Below are positions 11,711-22,703 of a DNA stretch of 64,000 nt, piece by piece. The stretch is taken from positions 2,604,001-2,668,000 of the forward strand of contig JBLDXI010000054.1 in the NCBI GenBank assembly GCA_047495785.1, in the 5' to 3' direction. Position numbers and translations under genes: made by a program. Source of the DNA: Lepidodermella squamata. Lineage: Eukaryota; Gastrotricha. How positions within the stretch are numbered: position 1 is the stretch's first letter; every line of letters starts with the position of its first letter. The notes beneath the pieces were generated by a model, which saw only the letters and a program-made list of their open reading frames with translations, was not told the DNA's origin and made no database searches.

Positions 11711-12003
11711 CTGGCGCAATATTCGTAAAAAAACAGTTGAGAAACTTCTCGTAAGCATCCGTCATATTTTTGATCTGCAGACACAAACTTAGGATTTTTT
11801 CGGATTTTTTGAAATCAATAATGAATGACGAAAAAGTGGGTCCGATTCGATTTTCCAAGCGGTAATTTTAATTGAAAAATTACCCAATCGTGATGGAATA
11901 AATAATTAAAAAATCCGATGATCACGAATTTCGGGAAGGGATAGGAATCCTGGATACGTCCCAGAGCGTTTCTAGCTTCCCAAAAACCATCTCAGTGACA
12001 CTA
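11711..12003. other. flank between copy 6 upstream block and transposon
   Basis: About 290 bp with no recognisable gene or repeat. It ends in the TA (12002-12003) that is one half of the transposon target duplication. Before insertion this sequence was continuous with the copy 7 3' flank. Confidence 0.6.
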
Positions 12004-12028
12004 CCGTGGTGTGGGGTAACTTGGCCGG
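12004..12028 (+). repeat. left terminal inverted repeat of the transposon
   Basis: 25 bp, starts CCGTGGTG and ends AACTTGGCCGG. It is identical to the reverse complement of 16123-16147 and is preceded by TA. Confidence 0.95.
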
Positions 12029-12378
12029 GGGGTAACTTGGCCGGAAAAGTCAAATAAACATGTTTTTCTCGTGATTGAAGCCAGTTTCGCAAAAAAATAA
12101 GTACACCACAAGATTGCTTGACTTTTGGTTAACAAAACTGCGTTTGCCATATGAAAATTGAAGCTCAGGTTAATAGGTGACAGGTGAAACAAGAAGGTCC
12201 ATTTTCAAGGTTGAAATTTCGACCATTAAAAACAAGCGATTGCGGGATCGGCTGAAGTCAAATAAGACGGCGTTGGAATGGTCTCAGTGAGATCTATCCG
12301 TTGACATATGAAAGTCGAAGAACTATTGGGCAGATTGCAAGGAACGGTCACCTGAATTTTGTGGGGTAACTTGGCCGG
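12014..12378 (+). repeat. left-end subterminal 16-mer repeats
   Basis: The motif GGGGTAACTTGGCCGG occurs at 12013-12028, 12029-12044 and 12363-12378. Its reverse complement recurs three times at the right end. Clustered terminal and subterminal copies are typical transposase binding sites; binding is inferred. Confidence 0.85.
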
Positions 12379-12689
12379 TTGTCCAAGGTGTCAGATCGCA
12401 AAAATCACCCGCGGCAAATGCAATTTTTATCCAAATAAAATATTGAATTAATATTTTCAGTATAATTTAAGAATAATAATCAAGGAAAATTTGAAATGTT
12501 GTTTGCTCTTGACAGAATGCAAATTGCGGGAAATTTTGTTAGCTGGCAAAGGTTGGATGGTGTGGCTCATGGCTTGATGCCAGTTCTGATACTCCAATTC
12601 TTAGGATGCCTATCACCTAATACCTAACTAGAATCCCACATTATATCGTAATATGAACAAGTGAATATATTACATATTTGTATTGCTAG

Positions 12690-15358
12690 ATGTTATTACG
12701 AATTTATGTCGCTTTTATGGTCATTGGTGCAGTATGCTGTTCGAGAAAGCAGCCTAAGCGCAAAGGTTCTGCGTATCAGTCTTATCCACCGGAAGCAATA
12801 AAGATGGCGCTAGATTTGAGAGCAAGTGGAAGAAAGATGACCGAAGTGGTGAGGGAGTCGGGTGTACCGGATCGAACCATTCGCCGGCACATGGATCTTC
12901 GGCGGACAGACACAATCTCGCGGCTGCCAGGCCGGCAAAATGCCCTGTCGCGAGATGATGAAGAAACTTTGCTGGTGACTATTGCCACATTCATGGACTG
13001 GCATCGGCCTATTAGCTGCCAAGAACTGCTGGCAATGGCAAGCCGAATGGCTGGTCGTGAGTTGGGGTTGGAGTGGTATCGGGGTCTGTTACTCCGCTAC
13101 CCCGAGGTGGGTCAACGGGTTCCGTCGAGCAAGAACCACCACCGAGACCACTCCAACGACGAAGAAATTATCAAAAAGTTTTTTCAAACACTTCACGAGA
13201 CTTTCCCACCCGCTGTTCCAGCTGCAAACCTGTGGAACATCGACGAGACAGGCTTGAGGCTCTACTACGGAAAGGAAAAAGTAATGGTGATTCGGGGTGC
13301 TGGTTACGTTCGCCAAGAAATTCCTGGCTCCGAGAAGGAAATGGTGACATGCTTATTTGGTGGCAATTGCGCAGGCGAAAGAACCCCGCCTCTGGTTGTT
13401 TATTCTGGTAAAAGGCTAACTGCGGCTTTGACGGACGCAGAGGGAGACAAGAAAGGACCGAAAGATGCTGTATACGGCATAACCGAAAGCGGCTGGATGA
13501 CGGATGAAACTTTCTATTCATATTGCAAGGATTCCCTATTTCCATTTGTGAAGGAGAAAAGCTGCAAAGACTTTCCCGTAATATTTTGTTGAATCTATAA
13601 CTTGTTATGTCACTAAAAATTGATTGATTTCAGGCTTTCGTCATTTGGGATGGGCATATTAGTCATATATCGTCGAAATTGGCGGAACTGGCGGTAGCCT
13701 TCGGGGTCGTACTTTTGTGTTATCCAAGTGATTGCACGGACATAATGCAGGCGATGGATCTGAGCGTGTTCAAGCCAATGAAGACCTACTGGCCGAAGGT
13801 TTTGAAAAATAATAGGGGTGTTGGAATTTCGAAGAGAGACAACTTTCCGTTCCTGCTAAAATGTCTGATCGATGGTCCAGCATGGACAGCCCGGCAAATA
13901 ATATCGGGCTTTCGCAGTGGCGGGATCGAGTTCAGCGGGGATGGTGAACTCCTGCTCAACGAAGAATCGGTTCTAAAGAAACTGCCAGGCCATGCTCTAA
14001 ACAAGATGAAGCAGTTGGCGGCTGAGAATCGAGAAGTACGAGAAGTTGTCAAAGAAGCTTGTCGCGTCAAGCCATCTAATCCAACCGAGCCATCACATTC
14101 GATCCAAGAGCGAAATCAGACTCCGACTATGACGCCGTTTTATTCGATACATCCCAGTAATTCTGCTCTTGCTTCGGCTTCCAGGATTGTGGTTGATCAT
14201 CTTGTGATTAGAAGCCTGACTGTGGACTCATTAACTGTAGGTAAAATGAATTATACCCCAGTTGCTCACGTCATCAATGAGCTGGAGGAGAGTTCGAAGA
14301 GATTGGCTGAGCAAGCATCTGCCGGAAAAGAAGCGACTGCCAAGCGCGGAGGTCAGAAGAGGCGCGTCCTTGGTCGTAACGGAGGCGTGCTGACTAGCGA
14401 CGAAAGCAGGGAAAAACTTCGTCAAATTGATGAAGAGGCAGCGGCGTTGTTACTGGAAAAAGAATTGAAGGTAGCAGATCGCAAAGAGAAAGCTATGAAG
14501 AAGGTCCAGGAAAATGAAAGGAAGCTTCAAAGAAAACAGCCTGGAGAGATTGGAAAACCGAAGGCTAAGAAGAGCAGAGTTGAATTCGAGAGCAGTCAAC
14601 CCGCAGCAGACGAAACTCTAAATCCTGCAGACGACACTCAGAGCGATATTTTGCCGTAAGTTTCCGTTTTTAGTCCTCGGATTTAACGTTCATACATTAT
14701 TTTTTACAGGTCATTGAACACTCAACATGAATCGAACGAATTGGATCCTAATGGGTTCTGGATAGAGGAGCTGTTACTTCGCAACCGCGAGCTAGGCATT
14801 CTCAACGATCCAACTGGCTGGGCAAATGACAAGATCATCGATGCATTTCAGAGCCTCGCAAAAGTCGCCTTACCGCCAGTTGACGGGTTGCAAACTCCCC
14901 TGGTAGCCTACACCGAAGGGGGCTTCGATGCGGCCGAAGCACAGGGTGCTCAAATTCACCACGAGGGGCAACATTGGTTCGCCTCATCTACATTGCACCA
15001 CGATGAAGACTATCACGTTACATTAGAGCTTTGGGACTCAATGGCTCGCTCCCGCCTGCTACCTGACGCTGCCAAACAGGTCTGGGATTGCTACGAGCAA
15101 ATGCGAGTTGACAACAAACTTGACGTGCTGATAATGCCGTCAGATCTCCAGAGAAACGGAAACGATTGCGGATTCTACGCAATGGCCAACCTCGCCGAAA
15201 TTGTGAGCGGCTGCGATCCCGCAAATGTCAGCTTCATTCCCGGCAGAATGCGTCAGCATGTAATGACATGTTTCGCAAACATGCAGCTAGAACGGTTTCC
15301 TAGTTTACTCCGTAAAGGCCGGCGCGCAGCACCGAAACTTGTTACAATTGGCCTGTGA
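12690..15358 (+). CDS. pogo-like transposase joined to Ulp1-like (C48) protease
   Basis: Three exons join in frame: 12690-13577, 13634-14655, 14710-15358, giving 852 aa. Both introns have GT...CAG ends. Residues about 30-70 form a helix-turn-helix (EAIKMALDLR...VPDRTIRRHM), followed by a CENP-B-like second helical domain. The catalytic core is of the DDE_1 type: LWNIDETG (first Asp), VIWDGHISH (second Asp) and the pogo signature YPSDCTDIMQAMD before FKPMK (third Asp). After a Lys/Glu-rich stretch, exon 3 encodes a Ulp1-like protease with GWANDKIIDAF, GQHWF (catalytic His), LELWDSM (Asp) and QRNGNDCGFY (Gln and Cys), so the full triad is visible. The hydrophobic first 17 residues look odd; the true start may lie in an upstream exon. 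Confidence 0.87.
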
Positions 15359-15704
15359 CTATTTTAATTAATACCTAAACCTGTGATATACCGAAAAGGT
15401 ATGCCATTGCGTGTAATCCGTAATCGTTTCCGTTTTTCTGGAGATCTGAGTGCATTATTAGCACGTCAAGTTTGTTGTTCAGTCGCATTTCTTTCGTAAC
15501 AATCCCACCTGTTGAACCTGTATGTCAGCGTCAGTTAGCAGGCGGGAGCGGGCCAGTCCCAAAGCTCTAATGTTACGTGATAGTCTTCATCGTGGTGCAA
15601 TGTAGAGAAGGCGAACTACCCTCGTGGTGAATTTGAGTAAGGCAACTTTTGCGAGACTCTGAAACGCATCGATAACCCTATCATTGGCCCAGCCAGTTGG
15701 ATCG
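14806..15704 (+). repeat. inverted duplication of the protease-coding segment
   Basis: Bases 15402-15704 are a decayed reverse-complement copy of 14806-15187, the protease-coding part of exon 3. About 75 bp (around 14877-14950) are missing from the second arm, and substitutions plus small indels have accumulated. The spacer is about 214 bp and holds the end of the gene and its stop. Read-through transcription past 15358 would give a long imperfect hairpin. The second arm has no coding capacity. Confidence 0.88.
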
Positions 15705-15924
15705 TCGCATTTGTTCGTAACATCTTATCTTACCTTGTCGGGTCTGCCTTATTTTTATCCTATTTTGTATATTTTTATGTATATAATGCAATAAAATTTT
15801 ATATGTGACAAGTTTTAGTCGTTTTTTTAATTGTCAAAAACGCGTTTAAAATAAACTCTGAAATAAACCGCAAATAAATGTCCAATTTAGGCGCTAAAAT
15901 TTGAAAAATGGACTTTGAACTCAT

Positions 15925-15961
15925 CCGGCCAAGTTACCCCACGACCCGGCCAAGTTACCCC
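15925..15961 (-). repeat. right-end subterminal 16-mer repeats
   Basis: Reverse-complement copies of the 16-bp motif (CCGGCCAAGTTACCCC) lie at 15925-15940 and 15946-15961; the third right-end copy is inside the terminal repeat at 16123-16138. They mirror the left end. Confidence 0.85.
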
Positions 15962-16122
15962 ACTTGGTCAACATCGTTTCTACCTCCACAGATCAAACAG
16001 TTTTCATCGGTTTTTGTCAGGGTTTGGACCTATTGATGGAGAATTGGACGGGGCCTTTTATGTTATACAATTTATAGCTGAAAAATCGAAGAATTTCACA
16101 GGATTTTCGATAAACTGTTTTT

Positions 16123-16147
16123 CCGGCCAAGTTACCCCACACCACGG
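16123..16147 (-). repeat. right terminal inverted repeat of the transposon
   Basis: 25 bp, exact reverse complement of 12004-12028 and followed by TA at 16148-16149. Confidence 0.95.
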
Positions 16148-16165
16148 TACCAAAAAACTGATTTA

Positions 16166-17791
16166 TTATAAACTAATGTCAGGATGGATAACGGCTTTGC
16201 TGATAACATTTGAGTGAAAATCAGAAATGAGAGGTGAAACTTGGGCAAACATGTCCTGCAGATTAGGAACCTGCATTTCAAGATGATGATGTTTTCGGTA
16301 AAGGATAACATTCGGCGTGCGGTAGAAGTGCAGCATCTTATACATCTGCGATAGCCGATTCTCAAATTCATTTGACGATTTCCGTAGATGCCTGGATAGC
16401 GCAACTTCAAAGCAAGCTCTTAGTTGTTCTATCGGCTCAGGATTTTTGAATTCAATCGTGTTTTCTGAAAGTTTTGAATATGTGGATAAAGTATGAGCTC
16501 ATTCATAAGAAACCAACCTGGGTTGAGACAGAGCAAAGAGCAGAACAAAGCAAATTCATCAATGCTCTTGACCGTGGAGCTCATTAAAGGACCAGCTTCT
16601 ATCATCAGCTCAATCATACTGTCGAAGTAGGGCGTCATCGCCCGAACGGCAGCATAGGTCTCAGGATCTTTATGGTCGAATGAGAAGACATTCGGCTCGT
16701 TTGTGTTTGTGTCGTGAAGCAACGATAACTGAGCTGTCACGATCGCGTTGAAACTGTTAATGAATAGCTTGATTCGATCTTCGGAATCAACGCTGCTAAT
16801 GCCTGGCAATGAGTTGAAAAAAGCCGCAGTAGCTTTCAAATCATTTTCGAAATTTCCAGAGTGTAGACGTAGAGTTTGCTCCATGGTCATTGATAATGTG
16901 AGACGCATTTTCGGGCCCTTGCCAATCGGTGCTAAATGGGCGACACATTCCACAAGCCGTTGCACCAGAGCTTCGGATTGCTGCAAAGTTGGCATTGGAG
17001 TGATCAGCGAATCAGCTGGAGAGGGTCCCGGAACTAAATATAGAGACGAATCACTTGGGACACTCGACGATTTGTCTTCCAAGTTGTTATCTCTGGCTCT
17101 TCGGCTTATTTTTGAATCCAGTATCGCCCCAGTGGCTAGCTGTTGGCGCAACTGGGCGATAACTTCAATCTTCCGCTGACTTGCCGCCTTGGCCTTTCGA
17201 TGTGCCATTCCAGCATTTATACATCGCTGAAGACGGCAGAATCGACAATTAGACTTCTCCGGGCACATTTCACCATTTGAGCCTTTGCCAGAGCATTTGT
17301 ACTCGAGTTTGAAATTTTCGTTGATTGAGCGTCGGAAAAATATTTTACAACCCTCACAAGCAACTGCTCCGAAATGCACACCACTACCTACAGAAGAACA
17401 AATAATTTTTTATTAGTGGGAATTTAAGGATTTTACTTGAGCAGCCACATATCGAGCATGGTATTTTGCTGAAATCCAATTTACCATTCTTTGCGACTTC
17501 CTCCGATTGCTGGGAGTTATCCGTAAATTGGACAGCATAGGAAAGCTTTTCCTTTCTAAGATTGACGACAGATGTACACAATTCAAAACGGCACCGCCGG
17601 CATCTCGACCCCCTAGCTTGTTGGCTATTGCATTGGCAGTTGTCTCTGATTCCGTGTTTCGAGTTTCTATTGTAAAACTTTCGGCAAGCGTTGCATAGCT
17701 CAGGAACTGTTTCATCCTGATGGATTTCGGCCAAATTTTCATTGATAGCATTGCAGACCGAGCAAGAGATGCCGTTGGAATTTTCATCCAT
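16166..17791 (-). CDS. 2DBD nuclear receptor, array copy 7
   Basis: Complete, 507 aa: exons 17791-17437, 17387-16518, 16464-16166; both introns are about 50 bp and phase 1. DBD1 has P-box CNACRKFYNR and finger II CQC...SRCRRCRFELC. DBD2 has GVHFGAVACEGCKIFFRRS, with finger II ending CPEKSNCRFCRLQRC and then INAGM. The LBD has SEDRIKLFINSFNAIVTAQL and DEFALFCSLLCLNP; helix 12 region VSPLISDFHSNV. It is very similar to copy 8, with long identical DNA stretches. The TAA stop ends 18 bp before the transposon's TA-flanked terminus, so the element sits in its 3' untranslated region. Start MDEN is shared with copies 5 and 8 and follows a TAG acceptor-like site by 10 bp. Confidence 0.94.
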
Positions 17792-19018
17792 GATAATAAG
17801 CCTAATCATAAAAGAAAGTTCGAAATTCAGAGCTTTCTTGTTCTGAAAGGTAAAAAGCCTTTACTACTACTGTGTTCATATGTAGGTCAAATAATGGGTA
17901 TGTATGCTTTCTACAGCCAGCCTCATCGTGACTACGCCGCCGTATAATATATGAATAGTGCTTACATATTAGCTTTATAGTAGTTTTTTATGTCACCATA
18001 TGCATCGTTGAGTCTTAAATAATTTACGCACGCGTGCTGTAAAAAACGATTGAATGGAACGTGCAATATCGTTTTAATTCAGATTTAGATATTTCCCAGG
18101 AATATCTACAAGCCGGTTCATTATCATCTACCGTGGCTGAATCTGCAGTTCCGCACGGTTAGCAAAACACTTAGAGCAGGCGCGAGCCACTATCCTCGCG
18201 TCAGGTTTTTCTCTCGCTAAGAAAGATCAGAGGCCCATAAAAATGACCTTGAAAATTGTCGATTGGTTCGAAAAGTGTTCGAAAGGTTTTACTGTAAACG
18301 TAGTAATTTTCGCGATATTTTTAAATTTGCAGCCGATCGATTTCGGCATTTGCCTTTGATCGGCGGCAAATTTGACTTGGAAGTTTTGTCAAACCGCGAA
18401 AATGAATCTTCACGAAAATTATCACGTCTACCGTATAACTGTTAATATTCATTTCCAGCTAGCTTGCACTGCTTGAAGTGAAACAGGCATCCACGTATCG
18501 ACGTGTTTGGAAAGGAAGCGCAAATTGCCGCCAAACAGACCGGTTTCATAGTCACATGTATTCAGCGCGAGTGGACCAGGGAATAACGGCCTCATCTCCG
18601 CTTTCGGGTATTCTCCTCTGCGTACAAACGGGCGCTGCTGGGACAAAGGGTGCAGGGAGTGCTAGTTAGCAGACGACCGCATCGCTTAAAACGCATCAAA
18701 CGATTGCTTGTCTATGTTGGGGTACATACACTGTGTATATATACACTGTGGAACGAGTAGACAGCGGTGGACCACCCAGAGTGCACAGCAAGCAGCCTTC
18801 TGAAGCCTCTGAACTATTTTTCGGATGGCAAAAAGCAAATTTCAATCATTGATGGGTGGCGAGCTGCGGTCAAAGATTCGATTTCCCTCTTGCAATTTTT
18901 ATTGGAATTCAATTCTTGACAAGTTTGAAGGTAATCCGTGAATCGTGATCTCATCTGCCTCCCGAGCTTTATCCAAGTCACGTCCCAAAGCGCTTCAAGT
19001 TTCTCGAATACCGTTTCA
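17792..19018. other. intergenic, copy 8 stop to copy 7 start
   Basis: 1227 bp without a supported gene. It contains the copy 7 upstream block (17905-18062). The part 18110-18790 is visibly richer in G and C than its surroundings and absent from the equivalent spacers of copies 6 and 8, so it may be an insertion, but I recognise no coding remnant or clean terminal repeats. A short palindromic TGTATATATACA occurs near 18735. Confidence 0.5.
17905..18062 (-). promoter_or_regulatory. conserved upstream block, copy 7
   Basis: About 115-270 bp upstream of the ATG. The first block (17909-17975) contains CCTCATCGTGACTAC, a TATAATATATG core and GAATAGTGCT; the second (18010-18060) contains AATTTACGCACGCGTGC and GATTGAATG. 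Both match copy 8 closely and copy 6 more loosely, in the same order and spacing. Confidence 0.55.
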
Positions 19019-20677
19019 CTAGACAATAATGGCAGGATTGATAACGGCTTTGCTGATAACATTTGAGTGGAAATCAGAAAAGAGAGGCGAAACTTGGGCA
19101 AACATAGCCTGCCCGTCAGGAAACAGCATGTGGCAATGGTGATGTCTTTGGTGAAGGAGAACATTCGCCTTGCGGTAGAAGTGAAGCATCTTATACATCT
19201 GCGATAGCCGGTCCTCGAATTCATCAGAGGATTTCCTCAGATGTCTGGATAGCGCAATTTCAAAGCACGCTCTGAGTTGTTCGATCGGATCCGGATTACT
19301 GAATTCAGTCATTTTTCCTGAAATTGTTTTGAATTGTTTAACATATTGGGCCATTTATAAGAAACTAACCGGGATTGAGACATAATAAAGAGCAAAACAA
19401 TGCAAATTCATCAATGCTCTGGACCGTTGAACTCATGATAGGACCAGCTTCTCTCATTAGCTCAATCATACTGTCAAAGTATGGCGACTTCTCACGGGCA
19501 GTAGCCACGGTCTCAGGATCAGTATGGTCCACTGAGAAAACATTTGGCTCGTTTGCGACTGTGTCGTAAAGCAGAGACAGTTGAGCTGTCATGATCGCGT
19601 TGCAACTGTTAATGAATAGCTTGATTCGATCTTCGGAATCAACGCTGCTAATGCCTGGCAAAGAGTTGAAAAACGCCGCAGTAGCTTTCAAATCATTTTC
19701 GAAAACTACAGCATATAGACGTAGAATTTCCTCCATGGTCATTGATAATTTAAGACGCATTTTCGGACCCTTGCCAATCGGTGCTAAATGGGCGACACAT
19801 TCCACAAGCCGTTGCACCAGAGCTTCAGATTGATGCACAGTTGGCGTTGTAGTGATCAGCGAATCAGCTGGAGAGGGCCCAGGAACTGAAGAGAGATGAG
19901 AATCATTTAGATTAGATGACAAATCACTCGATGATTTATCTTCTGATTTGTCATCTCTGGCTCTTCGATTTATTTTCGAATCCAGTATCGCCCCAGTGGC
20001 TAGCTGTTGGCGCAGCTGGGCGATAACTTCAATCTTCCGCTTACATGCCGCCTTGGCCTTTAGAAGAGCCATGCCAGCATTTTTGCATCGCTGAAGTCGG
20101 CAAGAGCGGCAGTTTGATTTCTCTGGGCACATTCCGCCATTTGAGCCTTTTCCAAAGCATTTGTACTTGAGTTTAAAGTTTTCGCTCATTGAGCGACGGA
20201 AAAATATTTTACAGCCCTCACAAGCAACGACTCCAAAATGGATTCCACTACCTATAGAGAAAGAAAAAGGATTTGTATTAGCGGAAAATTATCGTAACTG
20301 GGGAATTTACTTGAACAGCCACATATTTTGCATGGGATTTTGCTGAAATCCAATTTACCATTCTTTGCGACTACCTCCGATTGCTGGGAATTATCCGTAA
20401 ATTGGACAGCATAGGAGAGTTTTTGCTTTCTAAGATTAACCACAGATGTACACAATTCAAAACGGCACCGCCGGCATCTCGACCCACTGGGCGTTGAGGT
20501 TGGTTGTTGGCTTTTGCATTGACAATTGTCTCGAATCCCATTTTTCGAGTTCCTATCGTAGAACTTTCGGCAAGCGCTGCAGAGCTCAGGAACTGTTTCA
20601 TCCTGATGGATTTCGGCCAGATTTTCATTAATAGCTCTGCAGACCGAGCAAGAGATGTTCTTTGAATTTTCGTCCAT
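19019..20677 (-). CDS. 2DBD nuclear receptor, array copy 8
   Basis: Complete, 515 aa: exons 20677-20311, 20251-19370, 19317-19019, with introns of 59 and 52 bp. DBD1 has P-box CSACRKFYDR. DBD2 has P-box CEGCKIFFRRS with finger II ending CPEKSNCRSCRLQRC. The hinge is Ser/Asp-rich. The LBD has SEDRIKLFINSCNAIMTAQL and DEFALFCSLLCLNP; the last exon has RACFEIALSRHLRK and ends VSPLFSDFHSNV plus an 11-residue tail. It is the sister of copy 7, including conserved upstream sequence. Confidence 0.94.
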
Positions 20678-21063
20678 GATAACACCCCTAATCATAAATA
20701 GAAATCAGAATTTCAGAACTTTCTTATTACGATGGGTATGCTGATATGCTGATACAGGTGCTCATATATGCTTTTCTCGACATGCTCATATAGGTATATG
20801 CATGCTTTCTACAGCCAACCTCATCGTGACTACTCCGCAGTATAATATGTGAATAGTGCTCCCGTATTAGTAACATCGTAGTTTTTCATGTCAACTATAT
20901 GAGTGCTGAATAATTTACGCACACGTGCTTTTATTGAATGATTGAATGAACCGTGGAATATCCTTATAATTCATAGCATTATGCTTTTTTAAATTCATCC
21001 AGCATCCAATTGGTCTACAGCGCCAGAAATATCTAAGAGCTAGATCTTTATTATCTAATTCAT
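20678..21063 (-). promoter_or_regulatory. upstream region of copy 8 with conserved blocks
   Basis: A 386-bp spacer, no gene. Bases 20806-20870 (CCTCATCGTGACTAC, TATAATATGTG, GAATAGTGCT) and 20895-20960 (AATTTACGCACACGTGC, GATTGAATGA) repeat the copy 7 blocks at the same distance from the ATG. The second block includes an E-box-like CACGTG. Confidence 0.55.
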
Positions 21064-22703
21064 TCACTCCTTTTGGATAAAGAATCGATTTTTGAAGTCG
21101 ATAATCAAGGGCGATATAGCCGCTGTCAGGGAGTCAAAATTTCCCGGTAGTGATTCGTAGTTCTCCTGGAATACACAGGTGAATAGAGCTGTCGATGAGC
21201 GGAAAAAATCCAGGAGCTCATAAAACTTTGATAAACGAATTTCGCATCTCGGTGATCGCCGGAAATATTGACATAGAGCCATGTCGTACCTCGAGATTAA
21301 ACTTTGGCAAAACATTGGGTTTTGTATGCTTGCGTTATCTATAAGTGAACAGGTGAGTTAGCGATTTAAGCAAGGTTTATGGCAGCCAACCGGAGTTCAA
21401 GGACAAAGTAGCACAGAAGAGTCCGAATTCTTCCAGGTTAGCTATAGTCGAAGTGAGCTTGTTCCCCGCTTGAATCATGTATTGAACGACTTGGTCATCA
21501 TGCTTGCTGAACAGCCTCTTGGCAACCTCGACTGACTCACCTGGTTCTAGCGAGAACAGATTTGCTTCTTGCTTTGCTACGTCGAAGTGCAGAGATAACT
21601 GAGCGACAGTAACAGGAAATATTGCTTGAGTAAATAATGCGATTTTGTCATCAATTGCAAGCTTTTCAACGCCGGGGAGGGAGTTCAAGAACTCGCCAAC
21701 AGCTGTCATATAAACCTCGAAGCCTTTGGCTCGGATAACATGAAGCTCCTGTAGGGACATTGAGCTGGTGTATTTGATTTTGAGGTTGCTAATCGGAGCT
21801 AGATGGGCGGCTGATTCGACCAGACGTGAAAGAAGCCATTCCAAGGATTCGGGAGCATAAGTCGTGGATGTGGAATTCATTGAATTGCTGAAATCAGGAT
21901 AGTCAGCCAATGAAGGCACTGAGCAGCTTGAAGGATCACTTTGGTCGTGAGCTTAACGAGATCTTAATGAATTATAGACAAATGCAACATGTTTGGAACC
22001 TACTGATCTGCCCCATTCTCGCAGCCGATCTATTACGTCGATTCACCTTAGTTGGTAAAACATCCCCATTTGAAAGTTGTTGTTTCAGCCGCTTGCCTAT
22101 CTCATTTCTCCGCTCGTGTGGTGTTCGCCGTTCGGCTACTTCGTCGAGCTTCATCCCAGCAGCATAACACCTTCGAAGTCGACATTTTCTACAGTTCGAT
22201 TGCGGAAGGCATGGAAGATTGCCACCCGACTTGCAAGAGTAATCAAGCTTAAAATTCTGCCGAATCGAGCGGCGGAAGAATATTTTACAGCCATCGCAAG
22301 AAACCGCGCCATAATGAATTCCACTGCCTTAAAAATAGTCGTTTGCATTAAGGCAGTTATTTAAAGAAATCTCACTTGAACAGCCGCAAATGCTACAAGG
22401 GATCTTTGAGTAGTCGAAACGGTTAGATTCGCTCTCTTGGGCCTCACTTTTGCTTGCCAAGGCTTTCCGGCATAAATCTAAGCGACAGATACGGCAGCGC
22501 ATAGCTTCTTCGACTGACTGCTGCTCTCGATTACATAGGCAAGCCTCGTCTTGTGAATCTTTATTTCGTCCATAAAATTTCCGACAAGCGTCGCAAAGTA
22601 CTGATTGAGATGACTTTGGAAGTAGCTCGCGTATAGCATCCGACCGATTAGATTTTGCAGCGTTTGGCAGTGGACGATTACAAACAGGACATTGAGATGC
22701 CAT
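21064..22703 (-). CDS. 2DBD nuclear receptor, array copy 9
   Basis: Complete, 484 aa in four exons: 22703-22376, 22327-22004, 21918-21391, 21338-21064. The second intron (85 bp) is in the hinge, the position also used by copy 4; the exons meet to make an ATG codon at the junction. DBD1 has P-box CDACRKFYGR and finger II CLC...MRCRICRLDLC. DBD2 has P-box CDGCKIFFRRS, finger II C-x7-C-x5-C, then YAAGM. The LBD has IDDKIALFTQAIFPVTVAQL and EEFGLFCATLSLNS; it ends ISPLIIDFKNRF. GATA-type words (CTTATC, GATAAG) lie about 70-100 bp upstream. Confidence 0.92.

Larger units (their letters stand above)
12004..16147 (+). mobile_element. pogo-like DDE transposon with Ulp1-like protease domain
   Basis: A 4144-bp element bounded by perfect 25-bp terminal inverted repeats (12004-12028 and 16123-16147, beginning CCGTGGTGTGGGG) and flanked by TA on both sides (12002-12003, 16148-16149), the target duplication expected of the Tc1/mariner/pogo group. 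It carries one intact spliced gene on the + strand, opposite to all the receptors, and three copies of a 16-bp motif towards each end. Perfect termini and an open coding region suggest recent insertion. It lies 18 bp beyond the stop codon of copy 7, between copies 6 and 7. Confidence 0.93.

Noticed and set aside
14714-15358. Protease frame as an independent second gene of the transposon
   Set aside because: A GT...ACAG intron at 14656-14709 joins it in phase to the transposase, and no ATG lies at the frame's beginning. A separate gene is not fully excluded without transcripts.
15402-15704. Second arm of the inverted duplication as a minus-strand protease gene
   Set aside because: It is interrupted by frameshifts and lacks about 75 bp of the parent sequence, so it has no coding capacity.
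18814-19224. 136-codon minus-strand frame downstream of copy 8
   Set aside because: It overlaps the last exon of copy 8 in another frame, and the rest has no similarity to the family.
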